This document shows positions 15,471 through 23,312 of a stretch of DNA of 31,371 nucleotides, in pieces. The first letter of the stretch is position 1; the number at the start of each line of letters is the position of its first letter. Location: the IMG/VR virus record IMGVR_UViG_3300009128_000087, positions 1 to 31,371 of that record; one strand, 5' to 3'. The notes under the pieces were generated by a model. The model was not told the DNA's origin. It saw only the letters and a program-made list of their open reading frames with translations, and searched no databases. A program made the position numbers and the translations under genes. Origin of the DNA: a virus.

Positions 15471-15679
15471 TAGTTGGCCCTCTGGCCGCACTTCACGCCG
15501 GTCTGGCGGAGTTCGGTTTCCACGTCGTTGCCATCTTTGTCGCGCCAGACCATCACGCCACCAGACTTCACGGCGATAGCCAGCTCGTCGGTGCCCGCGA
15601 TGTAATACGCGCGGTGAATCCCCTCTTTGGGGGTGGGGTACTTGCGGTCCTTACGGGGCTTTCCACGGGTCTTGGCCAT
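15470..15679 (-). CDS. Hypothetical basic N-terminus protein, 69 aa
   Basis: The first 18 residues are rich in Lys and Arg (AKTRGKPRKDRKYP), followed by a compact beta-prone region; possibly nucleic-acid binding. The ATG follows AAGGAGATCCCCC. A strong GC hairpin separates it from the ssDNA-binding protein gene upstream. Not recognised. Confidence 0.6.
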   Translation of the reverse strand: MAKTRGKPRKDRKYPTPKEGIHRAYYIAGTDELAIAVKSGGVMVWRDKDGNDVETELRQTGVKCGQRAN

Positions 15680-15702
15680 GGGGGATCTCCTTGAAGTGCG
15701 CT

Positions 15703-15728
15703 CCCCCGGGCCCGCATAGGCCCGGGGG
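15703..15728 (-). other. Ten-base GC hairpin between ssDNA-binding gene and downstream gene
   Basis: CCCCCGGGCC pairs perfectly with GGCCCGGGGG across a 6-base loop. No T-run follows in the minus direction, so it looks more like an attenuator, processing site or stabiliser of the abundant upstream message than a full terminator. Confidence 0.6.
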
Positions 15729-15747
15729 TGCGTCTTGGGGGTTTGAC

Positions 15748-16281
15748 CTACAGGAGGTCCTCGGTTGCCACTGCGTCGAACGCAGAAGCAGCGTCTGCCT
15801 TACCACTCGTCGTGGGGGCATCGCCCATCTTCTGGACGTTGTCGAGACCGAAGCCAACACCGGCAGTCGCATTGTCGTATGCGAAGGCGTGGAGCTGAAC
15901 GCGGGCCTTGACGCCGGAATAGATCTCCGACTCATCCAGGATCGGCTGGAGGTTGTTGTCCACGATTCCGGGCTGGAACTTGGACGCGACCTTGATCATC
16001 TTGCCGCCCGAAGCGAAGGGCTCGCCGTGCTTGGCCTTGTCGGCCGCGTCACGGATCGGGTTGTAGAGTCCCGCGGGAACATTGTTGCCGAACTTGGCTT
16101 CGATAGCCTCGGCAACGATTGCTTCCAGGGCCGAAATGTCCTCGTCCTTTTCGAACACGAGGAGAGTTTCGAACTTCGCCGGAGCATTCGGGTTCATCTT
16201 GTTCACCGATGCGGTGAAAAGACTCTGGAATGCGAGGCGACCCGTGGGGGAGATGATGCGCTGACTTGAGTTTTTACCCAT
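15748..16281 (-). CDS. Single-stranded DNA-binding protein (DUF2815 / Enc34 type)
   Basis: A 177-residue protein matching the DUF2815 phage ssDNA-binding family in its pattern: a short basic start, ISPTGRLAFQSLF, a KFETLLVFEKDEDI strand region, a middle GLYNPIRDAADK segment, and a Gly/Ala-rich linker ending in an acidic hydrophobic tail (VATEDLL), as used by SSBs to dock partners. It coats ssDNA during replication. The ATG at 16279-16281 follows AAAGGATACAAA; an upstream in-frame ATG lacks a site. It is the first gene after the promoter at 16356-16384. Confidence 0.85.
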   Translation of the reverse strand: MGKNSSQRIISPTGRLAFQSLFTASVNKMNPNAPAKFETLLVFEKDEDISALEAIVAEAIEAKFGNNVPAGLYNPIRDAADKAKHGEPFASGGKMIKVASKFQPGIVDNNLQPILDESEIYSGVKARVQLHAFAYDNATAGVGFGLDNVQKMGDAPTTSGKADAASAFDAVATEDLL

Positions 16282-16331
16282 TTTGTATCCTTTTCTGGTC
16301 CTTGTTGGTCCGTTTAGTTTTGTTACATCCA

Positions 16332-16345
16332 GGGACACATGTCCC
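16332..16345. promoter_or_regulatory. Inverted repeat just downstream of the ssDNA-binding promoter
   Basis: GGGACA-CA-TGTCCC, a perfect 6-base dyad lying 11-24 bases past the -10 box of the 16356-16384 promoter, in the untranslated leader. It could be an operator; the centre is too short for an RNA hairpin unless end pairs open. Confidence 0.4.
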
Positions 16346-16355
16346 GAGAAAACGC

Positions 16356-16384
16356 ATTGTAGCTCACAGGCAGGTGCCTGTCAA
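16356..16384 (-). promoter_or_regulatory. Sigma70 promoter for the ssDNA-binding protein operon
   Basis: TTGACA (16379-16384), 17-base spacer, TACAAT (16356-16361). It lies 75 bases upstream of the ssDNA-binding protein start and 8 bases after the stop of a 32-aa ORF. Confidence 0.87.
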
Positions 16385-16392
16385 GGGTTTAG

Positions 16393-16491
16393 TTAGCGAC
16401 GCGGGCGCTTTTGCCGCTCCCGGTGGATGGCCATCAGAGAGCCGATGGACATGATCACATACGCAACTGCTAGAACTCCTGAATCAATCAT
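16393..16491 (-). CDS. Small membrane peptide, 32 aa
   Basis: The ATG (16489-16491) overlaps the end of the nuclease gene by 8 bases. Residues about 5-22 are hydrophobic and the C-terminus is strongly basic (HRERQKRPRR), giving a single-span protein with a positive tail. The ribosome site is weak. Function unknown. Confidence 0.5.
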   Translation of the reverse strand: MIDSGVLAVAYVIMSIGSLMAIHRERQKRPRR

Positions 16492-17899
16492 TTTTCTTTG
16501 CCCACCATTCCTTGTCCCCGAGGGGCGCAGTGTCAGCGAACGCGGAGATCGCGGTCGAGGCTTCCTTCCGGGGATCCGTATCGGGGACCAGGGTAAGTCC
16601 GCCTTCGGGCTTCTCCGTGAGAGCGTCAATCGTGTCCTTATCGAATCCAGCCTTCTCCATCTGGGTCGGGCTCTTCATCTTCCGGACGAACGCTCTGGCC
16701 TGCTCTTCAGGGTCTCCCCCGCATACAGACCGAATCATCTTCATGGTCTCCTCTTCGTTGATCCAGCGGCGATTCGTCCGCTTGCGGACCATCTTAAACC
16801 CGGGGATCTGGCCGCCGACTCGCTGACGGCTGTCCGCCATCTCGCGAACCTTCTTGGTCCAGTTCTCCAGTACGGCCGCGATCTTCAGGGCCTCAGAGAG
16901 AGCCGGGTCGTCGTCACCGTTGGGCAGGATCAATTCGACGGTACCAGCATCGGCGTACGGAAGCTCCACGAGGTCGTCGGCGAATGCTTCCTGGGCGGTC
17001 TCAAGGGCCTGCGCCTGCAGAAGCGGACAGAGGGCTGCGGCAGGACACCACTTGCAGTAAGACCCCGCCTTGTACTCTTTGCGGTCCTCGTCCCGGGAGG
17101 CGTCCACAGCGACCTGCAGGTCCACGCGGCTCCATTCGAGGATCTCGGAAGCGGTCGTGGTCCAGTGACTGATGCTCGTGCCGTCCGCGAACTCTACGCG
17201 GGGCTGCACAATGACCACGTGGACGCGATCATCGGCGTTCCAGGCGTGGTCCTGAGACTCAAGCTCCAAGGCACCCGCGGCGTAGAACATCGCCTGGGTG
17301 TTGTGGGGAGCAGTGACCTTGACGCCCTTGCCATACTTGAAGTCGATCACCCAGACCTCACCGCCAACCTTGTCGGTCACGATGGCGTCCGCGGTCCCGA
17401 AGACACTGTCTCCGTGCCCGGGCAGCGGGCGGACCATGCTCTCAACACGGAGCGACGGGTCCACCGCGGCGTTCAGGAAGCCTTCAATCGTAGTGATATA
17501 CAGAAAGACAGCCTCTTCCATCTCCTCGGTCACCCTGAAGTTGTTCGTCGGGTGAGCGTGACTGATGGGGTCAATGTCTACCTCACCAAAGGGCCCAGCG
17601 CCGTAGAACGCGTAATCGTCCTCGTCGTTCCACTGGTCCGGAAGGTCCGGGTCTGCGGGCTTCGCGATCAGTAGGCCCTTCCAGTCCACCTGAAGCGGAT
17701 GGGTGGACTCGCCGTGCCACCGATGGGCGGCCAACTGGCGAAGCATTGTCTCTGCAAGGAAGTGCGCAGCGCTGCCCTCTTCAGCGAAGATGCTGGACTG
17801 CTGGTTGAAGTGGTCCGGGAGGCCATCGATAAGCGACGGGCTCGCGGTACAATTCATCCATCGGTTCGTAGAGGATGCGCCTAGGTTTGCATGAATCAT
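16484..17899 (-). CDS. PD-(D/E)XK nuclease of DUF2800 type with predicted Fe-S cluster
   Basis: A 471-residue RecB-family nuclease. Residues 8-20 (ASSTNRWMNCTAS) match the family start; E41-G-x3-H46, GTAD (168-171) and VIDFKYGKG (D186, K188) form the nuclease core, with Q202 after it. C17 together with C282-x2-C285-x5-C291 repeats the four-cysteine pattern of Cas4 and AddB, which hold a 4Fe-4S cluster. It probably processes DNA ends in replication or recombination. The ATG at 17897-17899 follows AAGGAAACACCG; the longer upstream frame is proline-rich noncoding-like sequence. Confidence 0.85.
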   Translation of the reverse strand: MIHANLGASSTNRWMNCTASPSLIDGLPDHFNQQSSIFAEEGSAAHFLAETMLRQLAAHRWHGESTHPLQVDWKGLLIAKPADPDLPDQWNDEDDYAFYGAGPFGEVDIDPISHAHPTNNFRVTEEMEEAVFLYITTIEGFLNAAVDPSLRVESMVRPLPGHGDSVFGTADAIVTDKVGGEVWVIDFKYGKGVKVTAPHNTQAMFYAAGALELESQDHAWNADDRVHVVIVQPRVEFADGTSISHWTTTASEILEWSRVDLQVAVDASRDEDRKEYKAGSYCKWCPAAALCPLLQAQALETAQEAFADDLVELPYADAGTVELILPNGDDDPALSEALKIAAVLENWTKKVREMADSRQRVGGQIPGFKMVRKRTNRRWINEEETMKMIRSVCGGDPEEQARAFVRKMKSPTQMEKAGFDKDTIDALTEKPEGGLTLVPDTDPRKEASTAISAFADTAPLGDKEWWAKKND

Positions 17900-17974
17900 C
17901 GGTGTTTCCTTAGGTAAGAGTAAAGGGAGGGGCGGGGCCGCAGCTGGAGGGTACTGGACCCCACCCATGCTCAC

Positions 17975-18409
17975 CTATTGGTTATCGTCAAGCCAAGACA
18001 CCATCGCGTTGCCCGCGGCGGGATACTTGTCCTCGTCCAGGGAGGAGAGGCTTTCGGCTTCGTTCTCGGTGAGGATTGCAATCAGGGCGTCACGCGCACC
18101 TGCCTTGCCACTACCGATCATCGCCTTGCCAAACTCTCGGAGTTCCCCGAGGGAATAAGCTGCGTCGATCTTGCCGATGTGGACCGTGGGGTCCTCTTCC
18201 TCGACGGTCGGCGCAACCAGGGGGACGTCCTTCGTTACGGGGATCTCTTCGTTGGCCTTACCCAGCTGCTCCAGAACCCGCCCAGTCACCTCAGTGGCGA
18301 TCTGGTCGATCAGGACCTGCATCAGGGTGGCGGCGGAGAGCGCGCCCGTCTTGGTCTCCAGGGACACTCGACCCTGCTCGTCTTGCTTCATGGTGATTTG
18401 ATTGCTCAT
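17975..18409 (-). CDS. Hypothetical acidic protein, 144 aa
   Basis: Starts at the ATG 18407-18409 with AAGGAGAAAAC upstream, about 20 bases after a consensus promoter's -10 box, so it heads its transcription unit. The protein is acidic; a helical N-terminal half (TLMQVLIDQIATEVTGRVLEQLGK) is followed by an EEED-containing linker. Position directly before the DUF2800-type nuclease suggests a replication or recombination helper, but no domain is recognised. Confidence 0.65.
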   Translation of the reverse strand: MSNQITMKQDEQGRVSLETKTGALSAATLMQVLIDQIATEVTGRVLEQLGKANEEIPVTKDVPLVAPTVEEEDPTVHIGKIDAAYSLGELREFGKAMIGSGKAGARDALIAILTENEAESLSSLDEDKYPAAGNAMVSWLDDNQ

Positions 18410-18427
18410 GTTTTCTCCTTGGACCGC

Positions 18428-18456
18428 ATTATAGCAGGTCCACATGTGGGTGTCAA
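18428..18456 (-). promoter_or_regulatory. Sigma70 promoter with palindrome in the spacer
   Basis: TTGACA (18451-18456), 17-base spacer, TATAAT (18428-18433), both boxes perfect. The spacer holds the 10-base palindrome CCACATGTGG (18440-18449), a possible operator. The TGA of the upstream zinc-ribbon gene is part of the -35 box. Confidence 0.88.
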
Positions 18457-18977
18457 ACGCGAATGCCGATTCGGCGGCAACAATCGGACCAGATCTCCCG
18501 GCCCTGTGTGACGAGCTTTCGGACTCCGTACACTGTATCGGGTGCGGCTTCGCCCCAGATCTCCGGTGCAGCCTCGACCAGCCCCCGTAGGGACGTTCCA
18601 TCGACATTGGCAACGTAGTACCAGACTTCCAACTCCGTGTCCTTATCGGCAATCATGCGCTCAAACTGTATACCCAGGTCCAAGAACTTTCCAGCTTTCT
18701 CGTGGGCAGTCAGCTTGGAGGCGGCCACTCGGACCTCCCCGATGAATCGGTACTCTTCGCGCATTTCCCAAGGGGTCTTGCAGTTGAGGCAAAGCGCCCC
18801 TGTGGGGGACTTCACTTCGTACATCGCGTCGGAGGCTTTTTCCTTGCCGCCGCATTCGACGCACCACTCAACGTACACCATTCCTTTCGCTTCGATAGGG
18901 TCCTGGGCTTTGAGGCCCACCGGATTCCGGCGGTAAGTCAGGTACTGGAGCATAACACCATCGGCCCTGAATCTCAT
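18453..18977 (-). CDS. Hypothetical protein with CxxC zinc ribbon, 174 aa
   Basis: Two pairs of cysteines, C-V-E-C (about residues 39-42) and C-L-N-C (about 63-66), look like a zinc ribbon; a further helical domain follows. The ATG at 18975-18977 overlaps the primase-helicase stop (ATGA), and the upstream extension is discarded. Its link to the primase gene suggests a replication role. No family recognised. Confidence 0.65.
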   Translation of the reverse strand: MRFRADGVMLQYLTYRRNPVGLKAQDPIEAKGMVYVEWCVECGGKEKASDAMYEVKSPTGALCLNCKTPWEMREEYRFIGEVRVAASKLTAHEKAGKFLDLGIQFERMIADKDTELEVWYYVANVDGTSLRGLVEAAPEIWGEAAPDTVYGVRKLVTQGREIWSDCCRRIGIRV

Positions 18978-21172
18978 ACCGCCCTCCTCTCGTACCCGCG
19001 GATCCTCTTGCTCCCAGACCCGCGTCGAGCCCCCTGCCATTCCGGGATTGTCTTGAATGCCCGATTGATGCGGCGGGTGTCCTTCATCTCAGCGTCGGAG
19101 CTTGCTTTGTGAAGCACTCCCCAGAGAAGCTCGGGGATGGTTACGAAGTCGGTGTCGGGCTCCAAGCCATTCAGGAACTCGCGCACCTTGAACTCTACCG
19201 GATCCTGAACTCGTCGATCCTCCTGCTGCTCTGCGGCATCGCCCCAGAGAGACTCGGGCATCTGCAAGCTCTTGTCGGTCGGGTTTGCATTCCAGAGAAC
19301 AACGGCCTCGGCCCAGAGCTGGTCACGGATAACCTTCACGCCAGCGAGGTCGATCACGCCAACCTCCACCGGGAGAAAGCGCCTGTTACCAGTCGAGTCC
19401 AGAAGGTACTCGTCGTCGTTAGTCGTGCCTACGAAGACGCACTGTCGATGGTAGGTCTTGGCTTCCTTCGCATAGGCGAAGCGAGCCTTGTCTGTCTGGC
19501 GGGTGATGAATGCTTTGAGGGAGTCAACGTCCGACTTCCGCATCACTGCAAGCTCCTCCACCTCAACCATCCAGTAGCCCTGGATCGCCTGAATAACATC
19601 CTTGTGGTTCAGGTCCTGCTTGTTCGGGAGGCCCTCAAGGGTCCACTCGCCGCCCAGTACCTTGACCAGGGTAGACTTGCCGCACCCCTGGACGCCTTCC
19701 AGGATCACCATCGTGTCGAACTTGGTTCCCGGCTTCATCGCCCGGCCCACTGCTGCCTTCAGGAGGATCTCGCCTACCTTGCTGACGTAGGGGTTGTTCG
19801 GGGCACCACAGTACTCGGCCAGGAAGCTTCCGATGCGGGGAGTACCATCCCAGGTGAGGGAGTTGAGGTAGTCACGTACCGGGTGATACTGGGAGCGAAG
19901 TGCCATCGCGAGCAATGCTTCATGGACCTGAGTGGTCGTGGGTTCGAAGTCGTAGGTGTAGATGATGCAGTTCCGGACGCCGTGGATCATGGAGTCGTCG
20001 AACGTGCCATCGGCCATCGGGTAGAACTTCTGCAGCTCGGAGAGGTCGCCTTCGATGTGGATCTCGTCCTTCAGCGCGTTACGCGTCGGGTGGAGGCCCA
20101 TCTGCTCAATTGCGGCCATCGTGTTACGGGCGTTCTTCAGGATCTGCCCTTCACGGTTCCGCATGAAGAGACCTTCGTCGTCCACGCCATTCTCGGCACC
20201 ATGGCCATACATTTCAACGGGTCGGTCGATCACTTCCTGATCCCTCTCAGAGATCCCAGCTGCTTCGAAGCCCTTGGACGGGTCCTCACGCAGGAGGTCG
20301 CCGCGACCAGCGTCGGTCACGTACTTGAAGAGAGTGGCTGCCGTCACGCCCTCGCCGCCTTCCAGCGACTGCCAGCGCATACGCACCATTTCCTCGTCGT
20401 TGGAGTAGTTCGGGTCGCTCATGCTCCAGTCAACGAAGACCTGCTCCCCAGTCCCCTGGGTGGCGTGGTAGCATGACATGGCCAGCTGGATCCACTTGTC
20501 GTTATCCGCAAACTCCTGAACGTCCAGGGACTGCAGCATGACTTCCAGTTGCGCGGGAGTAATGTCGGTCGGCGCATCCTGGACCTGCTCGCGCTTCACC
20601 TTGGTGATGGCATCCAAGAGGCCTTCGGAGGCGAATGCTACCAGATCGAGACCCTTGCCTTCGGCAAAGAGGTAGAACTTGCCGCTAGGGTGCTTGGAGC
20701 CTGCGGCCACAACCTGCTTGCCGTGGGCCTTGAACTCAACACCGGGCAGCTCTGCCAGCTCGTTGCGAAACTTCTCGCCAACGCGCGCTGCAGGCACCCG
20801 GAGGTAAATGTGCAGGCCACCACCGCCAGTGATGACCCGCGGGGCGTTGTGGAGGTCAACGCCGAAATTAGATTCCAAGAAGTCGATAGCGTCTTCCAGG
20901 GACACCTGCATGTTGCGCGGGTCCATATCGACTACCAGATCCTCGGAGGACAAGCGGAACCCAACGTTGAACTCGTCGCGCACTGCGCCACGGAGATCTT
21001 CCAACGAGTAGTTGGCGTCACGCCACCGGGCATCCCGGGGGGACTTGCCGCGTTCCGTTCCTCGCGCATCGACGAAATCCCACTTGTGCAGCGGGATCAG
21101 TTTCGCCTGGTAACCGTTGGAGACATACTGCTCCAGGATTTCTGCGCGTTCCGATGTGTTCAAATCGCTCAT
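18974..21172 (-). CDS. PrimPol-type primase fused to VapE-type helicase
   Basis: A 732-residue replication protein. N-terminal primase-polymerase domain: VDMD supplies D82 and D84, and G-G-L-H-I-Y-L has H121. A PriCT-2-like block lies at about 213-270 (DKWIQLAMSCYHAT...FVDWS). The helicase domain of the virulence-associated E family has Walker A GVQGCGKST (493-501), Walker B MVEVEEL (about 535-541) and VGTTN (581-585). It would prime and unwind DNA at the fork for the family A polymerase. The ATG follows GGAGGAGCGAAG. It is driven by the promoter at 21197-21225. Confidence 0.93.
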   Translation of the reverse strand: MSDLNTSERAEILEQYVSNGYQAKLIPLHKWDFVDARGTERGKSPRDARWRDANYSLEDLRGAVRDEFNVGFRLSSEDLVVDMDPRNMQVSLEDAIDFLESNFGVDLHNAPRVITGGGGLHIYLRVPAARVGEKFRNELAELPGVEFKAHGKQVVAAGSKHPSGKFYLFAEGKGLDLVAFASEGLLDAITKVKREQVQDAPTDITPAQLEVMLQSLDVQEFADNDKWIQLAMSCYHATQGTGEQVFVDWSMSDPNYSNDEEMVRMRWQSLEGGEGVTAATLFKYVTDAGRGDLLREDPSKGFEAAGISERDQEVIDRPVEMYGHGAENGVDDEGLFMRNREGQILKNARNTMAAIEQMGLHPTRNALKDEIHIEGDLSELQKFYPMADGTFDDSMIHGVRNCIIYTYDFEPTTTQVHEALLAMALRSQYHPVRDYLNSLTWDGTPRIGSFLAEYCGAPNNPYVSKVGEILLKAAVGRAMKPGTKFDTMVILEGVQGCGKSTLVKVLGGEWTLEGLPNKQDLNHKDVIQAIQGYWMVEVEELAVMRKSDVDSLKAFITRQTDKARFAYAKEAKTYHRQCVFVGTTNDDEYLLDSTGNRRFLPVEVGVIDLAGVKVIRDQLWAEAVVLWNANPTDKSLQMPESLWGDAAEQQEDRRVQDPVEFKVREFLNGLEPDTDFVTIPELLWGVLHKASSDAEMKDTRRINRAFKTIPEWQGARRGSGSKRIRGYERRAV

Positions 21173-21196
21173 CTTCGCTCCTCCATTTGAAGCTCT

Positions 21197-21225
21197 AATA
21201 TACTACAGGACTGGCGGCCTGTCAA
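21197..21225 (-). promoter_or_regulatory. Sigma70 promoter for the primase-helicase operon
   Basis: TTGACA (21220-21225), 17-base spacer, TATATT (21197-21202), 25 bases before the primase start. The stop codon of the upstream 116-aa gene is embedded in the -35 box. Confidence 0.85.
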
Positions 21226-21572
21226 GGTTTGTAGTTGCTGATATCAATCGCCTGCTGCAAAAGATCGTCCTTGCTCTGGGTTTCCTTCAGCTCGGTCGGT
21301 CCGCCGATGGATTCCCGGTACTGATCGATATCGAAGTCGAACGTCTGAATGTCCTGCTCAATGATGCCGGAGTGTATGCGGCCCCATCTAGCTTCGAAGT
21401 CCTGAATGGACCGGATCAGACTTTCGATCCGGTCCAAGGAGGAGAGCGCGTTCGCAACGATGTGCCCCGCCGTTCGGTGGTGGTTATGCGGTCCGTCCAC
21501 GTCGGGGTTGATTCTTCCATGGTCACAGAGGGAGGCTATGGCCCTCCGTACCTTCTCGATTTCTTCGATCAT
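21222..21572 (-). CDS. Hypothetical helical protein, 116 aa
   Basis: The ATG (21570-21572) overlaps the metallophosphoesterase stop (ATGA) with GAGGAAAGC upstream. The sequence has a His-rich patch (GPHNHHRTAGH, residues about 27-37) that could bind metal, then helical acidic segments. Not recognised. It shares the transcript of the metallophosphoesterase. Confidence 0.6.
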   Translation of the reverse strand: MIEEIEKVRRAIASLCDHGRINPDVDGPHNHHRTAGHIVANALSSLDRIESLIRSIQDFEARWGRIHSGIIEQDIQTFDFDIDQYRESIGGPTELKETQSKDDLLQQAIDISNYKP

Positions 21573-23254
21573 GCTTTCCTCGCCGGACGCCACTGCCCGT
21601 CGATGATCGGTATCAGTTGGCGTTTTCCGTTGGGGTGGATTACGCAATGGCAGTGGAGCCAGCTGCTCGGACCCGAAGCGTACTCCAGGTTCAGGCGACT
21701 TGACGTGCCCACCTGATGAACGCCCCGGAAGATGTTGGGGCTATGGCTATGGCCGATCACGCTCTTCATGCCGATGTTTGCGAGGTTCCGCGCGCTGCCT
21801 CGGGCCCCATTGGGTCCGCGATGGCCGTGCATGGACACGTCAATGTCTTTGATCATGTAGGGGCTGTTTGCTCCCAGGAACTCGCAGTTGCCTTTGATCT
21901 TGCCATCGGCGTAGGATTCGAAGGGGTTGACGAAGGCGGTACCAGTGTCGGTACGTTTCGCCGTCTCCAAGACCCCCACCATCAGGCGGTGGTACATCAA
22001 GGCGTTCTCCGGCGTAACCGCCTTCTCGCCCTTCGCCAGCCATTGGGTCAGGTGGTCGTTGTGGTTCGAAGAGACGATCAGGTTCAGCGCGCCCTTGGGC
22101 GTGGTCTTGTTCAAGAAGTCGATGGTGTTGTCCAGCTCCTCCTCCAAGTTGCCCCAGCCGCTATTGGACTTGTTCGTCATGGTGATGTTGTCACCCAGGT
22201 GGTGATGCGAGACGGAGTAGGCGTCGAGAAGGTCGTGGCGCACGATCACGTGCGGTCGGCCCTTCTTGGCCATGCTGTCCCGATTGGTGTAAGTGGCCGC
22301 CATTACAGTCGGATCCACAAACGCCGCGTGTTCGTCACCGGGGATGAGTGCTTCCCAGCGCTGGTTCCGATAGACGGTACCTTCGCAGGAGTAGTACTCG
22401 GTGAGGTCGGCGATGCCCTGCCCGTCGAAGGAGAGGGCGCGCATGAAACAGTTGCCCGTCTTGGGGCACACCTGGACCACTACCGCGCTGTTGTTGTGGT
22501 GGAACTCAGCGAGGTTGCCGGACTTGGTAGTCGAGTAATTGGCCAAGGTAACCGCACCCGTCGAGTAGAGGATCTTCGGGAGGCGGGCCTGCGGGGTCGG
22601 AATAGTACGCATCATCAGCTGCGTGGCAGCATAGACGGCGTGCTTCTCGCCAGACCGCGCGTCGAGACCAGACAGGGGATTGCCAGACGTCGCGGGGATC
22701 CGGACGTCAGGGGCCACCCAGTCGGCGAACTCATACGGCTCGTCGGACAGGTAAGCTTCGACTTCGTCGGCCCACCACATCCCCTCGGGGTATCCGGCCT
22801 CCGGCGTAAGCGGGTTAATGGGGTTCCGATAGCGGATCGGTCGGACAATCAGGGCTGCCTTGTTCTTGCTGCAGTACAGCTCCAGAGCGTCGAGGAAGTC
22901 GTGGTTGACTTCGGTGTTGTTCTGGGCGGCAGTGATCACCCAGGTGCGGGCGTCACGGATCTTCTTTGCCTGATCCTTGCCAGCTACGAAGAAATGATCC
23001 TTCTCCACGGACTGCGTGGTCGGGGCGAGCTTAGGCTGGACCGCGGTAAGGCCCATGGCCTTGAGATGCCGCACGAGCGAAGGCTCGCTGGTGAAAGGGA
23101 AGCCCCGCTCATCGATCAAGTAGGTAAGCAGAGCCATCACAGGCTCGTCATGCCCAGCTTCACGGCGTAGGATTACAAACTCCTCGCAGGCCGCTTGTGC
23201 CTTGGGGTTGGCTTCGAACCATGCTTTCATGCTAGTGCCTCGTCCACCGGACAT
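21569..23254 (-). CDS. Metallophosphoesterase, possibly like phage T5 A1
   Basis: A 561-residue protein. A helical N-terminal domain (about 1-100) precedes a calcineurin-type phosphoesterase core: GDEH (306-309), a block with D341 and H350-H352, SSNHNDHL (395-402), MHGH (475-478) and GHSH (501-504), which together give the two-metal ligands. The enzyme should cut phosphoesters, most likely DNA or nucleotides. Size and motif layout recall T5 A1, a phage protein needed for host DNA breakdown and DNA transfer; that link is a suggestion only. The start at 23252-23254 follows AAAGGAATACCCT. Confidence 0.75.
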   Translation of the reverse strand: MSGGRGTSMKAWFEANPKAQAACEEFVILRREAGHDEPVMALLTYLIDERGFPFTSEPSLVRHLKAMGLTAVQPKLAPTTQSVEKDHFFVAGKDQAKKIRDARTWVITAAQNNTEVNHDFLDALELYCSKNKAALIVRPIRYRNPINPLTPEAGYPEGMWWADEVEAYLSDEPYEFADWVAPDVRIPATSGNPLSGLDARSGEKHAVYAATQLMMRTIPTPQARLPKILYSTGAVTLANYSTTKSGNLAEFHHNNSAVVVQVCPKTGNCFMRALSFDGQGIADLTEYYSCEGTVYRNQRWEALIPGDEHAAFVDPTVMAATYTNRDSMAKKGRPHVIVRHDLLDAYSVSHHHLGDNITMTNKSNSGWGNLEEELDNTIDFLNKTTPKGALNLIVSSNHNDHLTQWLAKGEKAVTPENALMYHRLMVGVLETAKRTDTGTAFVNPFESYADGKIKGNCEFLGANSPYMIKDIDVSMHGHRGPNGARGSARNLANIGMKSVIGHSHSPNIFRGVHQVGTSSRLNLEYASGPSSWLHCHCVIHPNGKRQLIPIIDGQWRPARKA

Positions 23255-23283
23255 AGGGTATTCCTTTCAGTTGGTATAAGCGC

Positions 23284-23312
23284 ATTGTACCACAGGTGAG
23301 GATCTCATGCAA
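23284..23312 (-). promoter_or_regulatory. Sigma70-like promoter for the metallophosphoesterase
   Basis: TTGCAT (23307-23312), 17-base spacer, TACAAT (23284-23289), 30 bases before the start codon. The -35 box overlaps the last codons of the pentapeptide-repeat gene. Confidence 0.7.

Noticed and set aside
16427-17674. 415-codon open frame on the plus strand opposite the DUF2800-type nuclease
   Set aside because: Antisense to the nuclease with its conserved motifs; no credible start or neighbours on this strand.
19109-20476. 455-codon open frame on the plus strand opposite the primase-helicase
   Set aside because: It is antisense to a gene with clear motifs, has no ribosome site and reads as a typical GC-rich shadow frame.
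21716-23170. 484-codon open frame on the plus strand opposite the metallophosphoesterase
   Set aside because: Composition (many Val, Gly, Arg) is that of a reverse-complement shadow; all motifs lie on the minus strand.
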